This document shows positions 8,142 through 13,382 of a stretch of DNA of 13,382 nt, piece by piece; position 1 is the stretch's first letter, and the number at the start of each line of letters is the position of its first letter. Both the position numbers and the translations under genes were made by a program. The notes below the pieces were generated by a model, which worked only from the letters and a program-made list of their open reading frames with translations, searched no databases and was not told the DNA's origin. Origin of the DNA: Acidobacteriota bacterium (GTDB lineage Bacteria; Acidobacteriota; Vicinamibacteria; Vicinamibacterales; UBA2999); the NCBI GenBank assembly GCA_947478985.1, contig CANJYC010000022.1:1-13382 (forward strand), given 5' to 3'.

Positions 8142-8942
8142 ATGAAGCGATTCCTGTGTGCAGCCGCGGTGGTGCTGTGCGCCGCCGGCGCCGGTGCGCA
8201 GACGCCACAGGCGCCCGCGGCGCCGTTCCAGCCGCAGGTGGGTCAGCCCGGCAAGGATGTCGTCTGGGTGCCGACCCCGCAGGGGTTGGTCGACAGGATG
8301 CTCGACATGGCCCAGGTGACCGCGCGGGACTATCTCATCGACCTCGGGTCGGGGGATGGGCGCCTGGTCATCACCGCGGCCAAGCGGGGCCTGCGGGCGC
8401 ACGGCATTGAATACAACCCGGACATGGTGGCGCTGGCCACGCGCAATGCCGCAGCCGCCGGCGTGGCGGGCAAGGCGACGTTCGTGAAGGCGGACATCTT
8501 CGAGAGTGACTTCTCGAAGGCTCAAGTCATCACGATGTTCCTGCTCCCTTCGATCAACCTCAAGCTCCGACCGACGCTGCTGAACATGCGGCCGGGGACG
8601 CGCATCGTGTCGAACTCGTTCACGATGGGGGAGTGGGAGGCCGATCAGACGTCGACCATCGGTGACGACTGCGAGAGCTGGTGCACAGCGTATTTCTGGA
8701 TCGTGCCGGCCAGGGTCGCGGGGACGTGGCGGATGCCACAGGGAACCCTGACGCTGACGCAGCAGTTTCAGATGTTGAGCGGCACGCTTGGCACAACCGC
8801 GATCTCAGAGGGACGGATGCGCGGCGAGGAGATTACCTTCAAGGTCGGCACGACGACTTACAACGGTCGCCTGCAGGGGAACAGCCTTCGGGGCACCGTG
8901 TCGGGCGGGAGTGGTGGTAATTGGCGCGCTGTGAAACGCTAG
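8142..8942 (+). CDS. Class I SAM-dependent methyltransferase with a signal peptide
   Basis: This 266-residue protein combines an N-terminal signal peptide (MKRFLCAAAVVLCAAGAGAQ), a Rossmann-type methyltransferase domain (about 38-190) and a C-terminal beta-rich domain (about 194-266). S-adenosylmethionine binding is shown by motif I, LIDLGSGDGRLV (65-76; D67, G69, G71, G73), the acidic residue E90 in GIEYNPD, and D118 in KADIFESDF. The order DLGSGDGR ... FVKADIFESDFSKAQVITMF ... LLPSINLKLRP resembles the FAM173/ATPSCKMT group, known in eukaryotes as protein-lysine methyltransferases; that link is my inference from motif layout. The final domain (GTWRMPQGTLTLTQQFQ, GRMRGEEITFKVG, WRAVKR) looks like a small beta-sandwich or barrel. 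The oddity is an exported enzyme needing a cytosolic cofactor. It shares a transcript unit with the YceI gene and ends before a strong hairpin. Methyl acceptor is unknown. Confidence 0.85.
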   Translation: MKRFLCAAAVVLCAAGAGAQTPQAPAAPFQPQVGQPGKDVVWVPTPQGLVDRMLDMAQVTARDYLIDLGSGDGRLVITAAKRGLRAHGIEYNPDMVALATRNAAAAGVAGKATFVKADIFESDFSKAQVITMFLLPSINLKLRPTLLNMRPGTRIVSNSFTMGEWEADQTSTIGDDCESWCTAYFWIVPARVAGTWRMPQGTLTLTQQFQMLSGTLGTTAISEGRMRGEEITFKVGTTTYNGRLQGNSLRGTVSGGSGGNWRAVKR

Positions 8943-8954
8943 CGTGAAATGACC

Positions 8955-8982
8955 AGCGGCTGCCCGTGCCAGGGCAGCCGCT
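8955..8982 (+). terminator. Strong hairpin terminator after the methyltransferase gene
   Basis: A perfect 11-bp stem (AGCGGCTGCCC / GGGCAGCCGCT) with a 6-nt loop starts 12 nt after the methyltransferase stop and is followed on the plus strand by a pyrimidine-rich GCTTCTCTTT. This fits an intrinsic terminator with an imperfect U tract. Because it lies between convergent genes, it may also act on transcripts from the di-haem cytochrome gene on the other strand. Confidence 0.75.
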
Positions 8983-8991
8983 GCTTCTCTT

Positions 8992-9047
<56 letters not shown>

Positions 9048-9052
9048 CACTA

Positions 9053-10099
9053 CTACTGCGCTCCGCCGCCACGACCGCCACGACCAGCACCCGCGGGAGC
9101 GGGCGCGCCGATGGCGATGAAGTCCGGCTTGGCTTCAGACAGCGGCTTCGCCCACCGCACCTCGCCGCGCCCGACCGGGGCGGTGCCGGCCGCTCCGCCG
9201 GACACTGTGAAGGTGAACGTCTGCGGCTCGTGTGGAGCAATCTTCGCCGTGCGCCACACGACGGCGTCGGCCTTGAGCCCTGCATCGGCCTTGACGCCCT
9301 GATACCCCTGCTGGCTCGGGTTCGCTACTGTGACGCCAGGAGCCAGCGAGATCGTGATCGTGGCGTCCTCAGCCACGAGACCCTTGCCGGGCAGTCCGCC
9401 GTTATCGACGACCAGCGTGTACTCAGTGCCGTTTGCCGCCGGCTTGCTGGTCATCCTGCTCGTGATGTACGCGCGCGGGCCGAGCGAGACGGTGTAGTTC
9501 CACATTTCCCGCAGGGTCGCTTCAGGCAGGCGCGCCGCCGAGAAGTTGCCCATGCGCAGGATGCTGTTGTCCTCGCCGAGGACCTTCCGGTAGGCCGGCA
9601 TCTCGGTCGTGTGCGTGTAGACCTGACGCTTGAACCACTCAAAGTCGCTGATGCCACTGCCCATGTCCTGGCGTGTGCCGCCCATGTTCGCCCCGTGGCA
9701 CTGCGCGCAGCCGTACCCGGTGACCAGGAGCTGGAGTCCAAGCGGCGAACCGGCCGGCGGCTCAGCCACGCGCAGCTTGCCCGGCTCGGTGACGGCCGGC
9801 TGCGTGTCGAGAAACGCCATGAGGTTCTGCAGGTCCTGGTCGCTGATCCACTCTGGGGTGAAGGCGGGCATCACACCCCAGGGCTGCCGGACCGCGTGCT
9901 TGAACTGATCAAAGCTGAGCTTGCGCGCAGCCAGGTCAGGGCCGAAGGCGCCTTCGCCCTTCTCGCCATGACAGTTCCTGCACCACATCTGCTGCCCGTT
10001 CCACATGGCCTTGCCGGCGTCGGCATTTCCCTGTGCGAACGTCGTGTCCGCGTGGAAGAGTGCGGCGACGAACAGCAGTACTACAACTACTCGAGACAT
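9053..10099 (-). CDS. Exported di-haem cytochrome c with C-terminal beta domain
   Basis: This 348-residue periplasmic protein is an electron carrier. The signal peptide is about residues 1-23 (MSRVVVVLLFVAALFHADTT, then FAQ). Two cytochrome c domains carry CRNCH (C40, C43, H44) and CAQCH (C131, C134, H135), with M77 (GVMPAF) and M167 (TEMPAY) as likely axial ligands. Residues about 216-325 form a beta-rich, probably immunoglobulin-like, domain (NGTEYTLVVDNGG, ATITISLAPGVTV, PQTFTFTVSGG). The protein ends in a glycine/arginine-rich tail, GAGRGGRGGGAQ. ATG 10099 was chosen over the in-frame start at 10138 because it opens the signal peptide and has GAGGAG 8 nt upstream. It lies 97 bp downstream of the copper/haem/TPR gene on the same strand, so it is a plausible redox partner of that enzyme, though separate promoters are possible. 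The 3' end abuts the 7-bp tandem repeat. Confidence 0.9.
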   Translation of the reverse strand: MSRVVVVLLFVAALFHADTTFAQGNADAGKAMWNGQQMWCRNCHGEKGEGAFGPDLAARKLSFDQFKHAVRQPWGVMPAFTPEWISDQDLQNLMAFLDTQPAVTEPGKLRVAEPPAGSPLGLQLLVTGYGCAQCHGANMGGTRQDMGSGISDFEWFKRQVYTHTTEMPAYRKVLGEDNSILRMGNFSAARLPEATLREMWNYTVSLGPRAYITSRMTSKPAANGTEYTLVVDNGGLPGKGLVAEDATITISLAPGVTVANPSQQGYQGVKADAGLKADAVVWRTAKIAPHEPQTFTFTVSGGAAGTAPVGRGEVRWAKPLSEAKPDFIAIGAPAPAGAGRGGRGGGAQ

Positions 10100-10107
10100 G
10101 CTTGGTT

Positions 10108-10113
10108 CTCCTC
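10108..10113 (-). promoter_or_regulatory. Ribosome binding site of the di-haem cytochrome gene
   Basis: GAGGAG on the minus strand, 8 nt before ATG 10099, supports the signal-peptide start over the in-frame start at 10138. Confidence 0.7.
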
Positions 10114-10121
10114 GGTTCTGG

Positions 10122-10137
10122 TGCGCGATTCCGCGCA
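10122..10137 (-). promoter_or_regulatory. Inverted repeat in the di-haem cytochrome leader
   Basis: A perfect 6-bp dyad with a 4-nt spacer (TGCGCG-N4-CGCGCA) lies 22 nt before the start codon, just upstream of the ribosome binding site. It could be an operator or a leader hairpin; in GC-rich DNA it may be chance. Confidence 0.22.
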
Positions 10138-10160
10138 AAGTCGCATAACTCTACAACAGA

Positions 10161-10180
10161 ACGGTGGTGGTAACCGCCGT
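10161..10180 (-). terminator. Weak terminator-like hairpin after the copper/haem/TPR gene
   Basis: On the minus strand, ACGGCGGT and ACCACCGT pair with one C-A mismatch around a 4-nt loop, followed by the U-rich TCTGTTGT. It begins 16 nt after the stop of the upstream gene. It could end or attenuate transcription before the di-haem cytochrome gene. Confidence 0.38.
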
Positions 10181-10196
10181 GGCGTCCGCGTCGGAG

Positions 10197-12368
10197 TTAC
10201 GGCTCCATCCGGAACGGCTGGCGCCGCTGATATTGCTGCAGGCGCTGCTGTACCTGGGCCGCGAACTCCGTGTCATTGGCCTGGCGCGCGAGGGTGACAG
10301 CCGTTCGTGCGGCGGCAACCGCCTGGTCGTAGCGGCCGTCGGCCGCGTAGGCAGCAGCCAGTCGATCGAGGACGACCATGTCGTTGCGGCGCGTGAGTGC
10401 CGCCGCGTGTTCAGCCAACTGCACGGCTTCGGCCGGCTTCCGCAGGGCCTCCTCCGGCGACGTTGCCAGCAGCCACGCGAGGTCGGCCAGAGACGTGACG
10501 AGATTCGGATTGCGCCGCAGAGCTTCCCGATACTCGACGATCGCCTCGGACCGCTTGCCTTGAAATGTCAGCGTGCGGGCGAGGCTGCCGTGCGTGTCTG
10601 GAGTATCGGGCGCGATGTCGAGCGCGAGGCGATAGTGCAGGATTGCTTCGTCAAACCGATCCTGCATCTGCAGAACGTTGGCCAGGTTGTAGTGCGCGCC
10701 CGAATGTCTCGGCTGAAATGTGATCGCCTGTCGATACTGCTGCTCGGCCTCGGCGATTCGGCCCATTGACTGCAGTACGCTGCCGAGGTTGTTATGCGCG
10801 CCGGCGTTGTCTGGCTCGAGCTCAATCGCCCGCGCGTAATGCGTCAGGGCCTCCTGCGTCCGGCCGCGCATCAGCAGGGCGGTGCCCAGGCTGTTATGCG
10901 ACGAGGCGAACCCGGGATTGAGTCTGACTGCCTCTTCCAGCTGCACAATCGCCTGCGCGACATCCCCATCCTCGAGATAGCGCACACCCAGGGCAGTGTG
11001 GCTCACGTGATCCTTAGGGTTGCGCGCGATCAGCGTGCGGAACCCCTCGATGTTGTCCGTGCGGAGTTTGCGCGCCATGTCGGCGGTGAGCCTGGCGAGA
11101 TCCGCCGGGTTGGTCGGCAGCACCTGGAGCGTCAACTCGGCCATCTCGTCGGTCGACTGCTGCCCGTAGGTTACGCGTGCCGGCGGCTTGTGGGGATTTC
11201 TTGGATTCCCCGCCGAGTTGTCGAGCGTGTAGTGCATCACCACGGTGGTTCCTGCGGGCAGCGGCACCGGATTGGCGTAGCGATACTCGTCCTGCCAGTT
11301 GAAGTCCCAATCGTCGATGCGCAGCAGCCAGCGCGTGCTGCCATCCGGCAGTTGCGCGAAACTCTCGACGCGGTGGCCGAGGTAGTGGGTGTGCGGGTAG
11401 ACCGCCAGCACGTTCACGGCAACCGGGAGTACGTAGCGATCCTCGACCACGTAGGCGCGCTCGCCGGGCGGAACGTCGATGGCCGACGAGCTCAGCCGCA
11501 CCAGCGCAGGTGTGCGGACGGGAGGCTTGTCGGCGAAGTAGAGGCCCACCTCGGCCTTGAGCGTGTCGCGCATGCCCATCGGCATGACGTGAACCTGGAG
11601 TACCAGATCGCTGCCAGGATTGAGCGCCCAGGCCAGGCCTTCCGGTGTCACGGTCGGGCGCTTGCCCGGCGTCCAGCCGAGGAAATGGCCGTCGGGAAAG
11701 TCGCTGCGGTCGATCAGCATCCCGTCGTAGCCGGGACCGGGATCCGCCGCGTCGAGATCACGCGCCGATGAGGTCTGGTCAATCCGGAGGATGGCGTGGT
11801 GGACGTGCGAACTGCCGGGCCGGAACTCGAGCGCGGCGATGTACTTCCGTTCAGTAATCGGGACGGGCAGGACGAAATTGCGAAACACATCGGGGCCGGT
11901 GGTGGGCAGCGTATACGCCTCCGGCATCGTCACGACCAGGTCCGGTGTGCCCAGACGCCAGCCCGAAGGTTGCTCTGGAACCGCTGGCAGAACGGTCGGG
12001 TCACCCTCGATCATGCCGCCATCGATCCATGCGCCGATGGTCTCGATCGCCGCATCGCTCAGGCGGCGCTCGCCGACGAACGGGCCGCCGAAACCGGCGA
12101 TGGGTTTCCAGGGCGGCATGTAGCGGCGCCGCGTCGCGTCGGCTACCTGCCGCGCGTGCAGCCGGACGTCGGCGTAGGTGAGCAGGCTGAATGGCGCAGT
12201 GCCCCCGGGGCGGTGGCATGAGGCGCACTGCTCGAAGACGATGGGCGCAATGTCGCGGGTGAACGTGGGAGCGATGGGGCGCGTCGTAGTCTGCGCCGGG
12301 ATGATCGACGTGATGGAGAGGGCGATGAGCGGAAGGAGGAGAAGGAGGCGGGCCGTGCGGCTCGTCAT
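10197..12368 (-). CDS. Exported cytochrome c / PHM-like copper monooxygenase / TPR fusion protein
   Basis: This 723-residue protein has a signal peptide (about 1-26, TARLLLLLPLIALSITSI) and three parts. Residues about 35-125 are a cytochrome c-like domain with CASCH (C48, C51, H52) and M84 in MPPW. Residues about 140-415 resemble type II copper, ascorbate-dependent monooxygenases (PHM/DBH family). The first copper site is H190-H191 (SSHVHHAIL) plus H260 (LVLQVHVMP). The second is H326 and H328 (YPHTHYLGHR) plus M378 (TTVVMHYTLDNS). These match in order and spacing the six ligands known from peptidylglycine hydroxylating monooxygenase. From about 452 to 690 run at least five TPR repeats (e.g. 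SSHNSLGTALLMRGRTQEAL, AGAHNNLGSVLQSMGRIAEA). Substrate is unknown. ATG 12368 was preferred to GTG 12383 by the signal peptide; neither has a good Shine-Dalgarno. It follows a TonB receptor gene across a 68-bp gap with a strong hairpin and precedes a di-haem cytochrome. Confidence 0.88.
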   Translation of the reverse strand: MTSRTARLLLLLPLIALSITSIIPAQTTTRPIAPTFTRDIAPIVFEQCASCHRPGGTAPFSLLTYADVRLHARQVADATRRRYMPPWKPIAGFGGPFVGERRLSDAAIETIGAWIDGGMIEGDPTVLPAVPEQPSGWRLGTPDLVVTMPEAYTLPTTGPDVFRNFVLPVPITERKYIAALEFRPGSSHVHHAILRIDQTSSARDLDAADPGPGYDGMLIDRSDFPDGHFLGWTPGKRPTVTPEGLAWALNPGSDLVLQVHVMPMGMRDTLKAEVGLYFADKPPVRTPALVRLSSSAIDVPPGERAYVVEDRYVLPVAVNVLAVYPHTHYLGHRVESFAQLPDGSTRWLLRIDDWDFNWQDEYRYANPVPLPAGTTVVMHYTLDNSAGNPRNPHKPPARVTYGQQSTDEMAELTLQVLPTNPADLARLTADMARKLRTDNIEGFRTLIARNPKDHVSHTALGVRYLEDGDVAQAIVQLEEAVRLNPGFASSHNSLGTALLMRGRTQEALTHYARAIELEPDNAGAHNNLGSVLQSMGRIAEAEQQYRQAITFQPRHSGAHYNLANVLQMQDRFDEAILHYRLALDIAPDTPDTHGSLARTLTFQGKRSEAIVEYREALRRNPNLVTSLADLAWLLATSPEEALRKPAEAVQLAEHAAALTRRNDMVVLDRLAAAYAADGRYDQAVAAARTAVTLARQANDTEFAAQVQQRLQQYQRRQPFRMEP

Positions 12369-12386
12369 GCCTGAGGATCTCACGAA

Positions 12387-12425
12387 CCGGCGGACGCCGC
12401 TGCATATTGCAGCAGCGTCCGCCGG
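12387..12425 (-). terminator. Very stable hairpin between the partial TonB receptor and the copper/haem/TPR gene
   Basis: Arms CCGGCGGACGC (12387-12397) and GCGTCCGCCGG (12415-12425) pair over 11 bp. After one mismatch, GCTGCA and TGCAGC add 6 bp around a 3-nt loop, giving 17 pairs in 39 nt. It starts 11 nt after the receptor's stop codon. No U tract follows (TTCGTGAG), so it may be a factor-dependent terminator, an attenuator or a 3'-end stabiliser. It lies 18 nt before the chosen start of the next gene. Confidence 0.6.
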
Positions 12426-12436
12426 CAGACGGGTCG

Positions 12437-13382
12437 CTAGAACGTCAGCTGGATGTTCAGCTTTGCGAACCGGCCGAACTGGGTGCGGACCGGCTTCGGG
12501 TATACGTCGTTCACGCGGTTGTTGTAGGCCTCGACGCCGTTGGCATTCAACAGGTTGATGATGTCGAGGCTGGGCGCAAGCTTCAGATTGCCGACGCTGA
12601 AGTTCTTCGCCAGCTTCACGTCAACCTGGGTATTCCGATCCATGTTCACGGTGCGCGGGGCGATCAGGTTGATCGTCGCCGTGCCGTTGGCGCCCGACGA
12701 CAGATTGCGGCCGAGCGACGGTGCAATCTGTGCGTTGGTGTAGACGGCGGTCGCGGAGAGGAACTGACCGGGCACATTGGCAAACGTGCCGCTCACCTCG
12801 ATGCCGTACCACGGCAGCGGGTAGTGCGCGAGCACCTTGACCGACGTCTGATACGGCTCCTTGATGTCGCAGAACTGGTTGGTCGGCAGGTCGACGATCG
12901 CGCACGTGTTCATGTGCACGTGGCCGGTGCTGATACCTCCGCTGATGTTGGCGCCGCCGCGGAGTCTGGCCTGCATGCCGAAATCAACGCCGTTCCACAC
13001 TTCGCTGTTGTCGCCGTACTTACTGGCGGCATTGACCTGATTCAGCACCTGGCCGCGCTTGGCCACGCTGACATCGTAGTTGTCGCACACCTGGAAACCA
13101 CCGCCGCCCGGCAGGTACTTGTTGAGCGGCGCGGTGACGCAGTAGGGCGAGTAGTCGGCCGGCGTGACCGCCAGATTGTCGGTCACAAAGAGGCCGCCCT
13201 GGACGCGCCGGAAGAACGCCGCATTGACCGACAGACCCCCGGTCAGCTGGTGGTCAACCTGGGCGGAATATTCCCAGTTGAAGATGCGAGTGCCCCAGCC
13301 ACTGAGCAGGTCCTCGTTGTAGCCGAGGTCCGTCGGGTTCTTCTGGCCGAAGTTGAGGTTCGAGATGATCCCGCACTCGCCA
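12437..13382 (-). CDS. C-terminal part of a second Oar-like TonB-dependent receptor
   Basis: The frame is open from the right window edge to a TAG at 12437-12439, giving 314 residues of the C-terminal half of an outer-membrane beta-barrel; the start lies outside. The visible part begins GECGIISNLNFGQKN, continues through WEYSAQVDHQLTGGLSVNAA and FRRVQGGLFVTDNLAVTPAD, and ends with SLDIINLLNANGVEAYNN and a final LNIQLTF. These are the alternating beta-strand patterns and the terminal aromatic residue of TonB-dependent receptors; the SLDIINLLNANGV segment near the end is typical of acidobacterial Oar-like members. The GTG at 13186 is not the start, because the frame and the homology-like pattern continue upstream. 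It is a different protein from the receptor at 263-3529 and shares little obvious sequence with it. The copper/haem/TPR gene follows 68 bp downstream, so substrate uptake may be linked to that enzyme. Confidence 0.9.
   Translation of the reverse strand, partial: GECGIISNLNFGQKNPTDLGYNEDLLSGWGTRIFNWEYSAQVDHQLTGGLSVNAAFFRRVQGGLFVTDNLAVTPADYSPYCVTAPLNKYLPGGGGFQVCDNYDVSVAKRGQVLNQVNAASKYGDNSEVWNGVDFGMQARLRGGANISGGISTGHVHMNTCAIVDLPTNQFCDIKEPYQTSVKVLAHYPLPWYGIEVSGTFANVPGQFLSATAVYTNAQIAPSLGRNLSSGANGTATINLIAPRTVNMDRNTQVDVKLAKNFSVGNLKLAPSLDIINLLNANGVEAYNNRVNDVYPKPVRTQFGRFAKLNIQLTF

Noticed and set aside
7374..8525. 383-codon minus-strand frame across the YceI and methyltransferase genes
   Set aside because: It spans two recognisable plus-strand genes and their gap, and is rich in Arg, His and Gly with no motif.
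10794..11771. 325-codon plus-strand frame opposite the copper/haem/TPR gene
   Set aside because: Antisense shadow of a gene with clear copper-ligand and TPR motifs.
13184..13186. GTG at 13186 as the start of a short protein
   Set aside because: The same frame stays open to the window edge with receptor-like barrel sequence, so this is an internal valine codon of a partial gene.

Overview
The window is GC-rich bacterial DNA, most likely from an Acidobacteriota member (Vicinamibacteria-like). I infer this from two long TonB-dependent receptors of the Oar type, whose N-terminal carboxypeptidase-regulatory-like domain is typical of that phylum. The many exported c-type cytochromes and the cytochrome/copper-enzyme/TPR fusion fit the same picture. 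No phylogenetic marker gene is present, so the assignment stays an inference. I saw no rRNA, tRNA, CRISPR array, transposase or phage gene. No gene-free stretch exceeds 300 bases; the longest is 91-262.

Layout, left to right. (1) 1-90, minus: the first 30 codons of a gene that runs out of the window. (2) A minus-strand cluster is read from about 7268 down to 263: a mono-haem cytochrome c, a DctA-type C4-dicarboxylate transporter, a membrane sensor histidine kinase starting 5 nt after dctA, and a full-length 1088-residue TonB-dependent receptor. (3) Divergent from it, on the plus strand (7404-8942), are a secreted YceI-family protein and a class I methyltransferase that carries a signal peptide. 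They end at a strong hairpin terminator (8955-8982) next to eight copies of a 7-bp tandem repeat (8992-9047). (4) A second minus-strand cluster, read from the right edge down to 9053, meets the plus-strand pair tail to tail. It holds the C-terminal half of a second TonB receptor, a large exported protein joining a c-haem domain, a PHM/DBH-like two-copper monooxygenase and TPR repeats, and an exported di-haem cytochrome c.

Nearly every protein acts in the envelope: outer-membrane receptors, periplasmic cytochromes, an inner-membrane transporter, a membrane sensor kinase, and exported YceI and methyltransferase proteins. The most interesting part is the right-hand cluster. There the six copper ligands of a PHM-type monooxygenase are all recognisable, in a protein that also carries its own haem c, beside a di-haem cytochrome that could act as electron carrier and a receptor that could handle substrate or product. 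The left cluster looks like regulated uptake of organic acids or other nutrients, but the kinase's cognate response regulator is not in the window.
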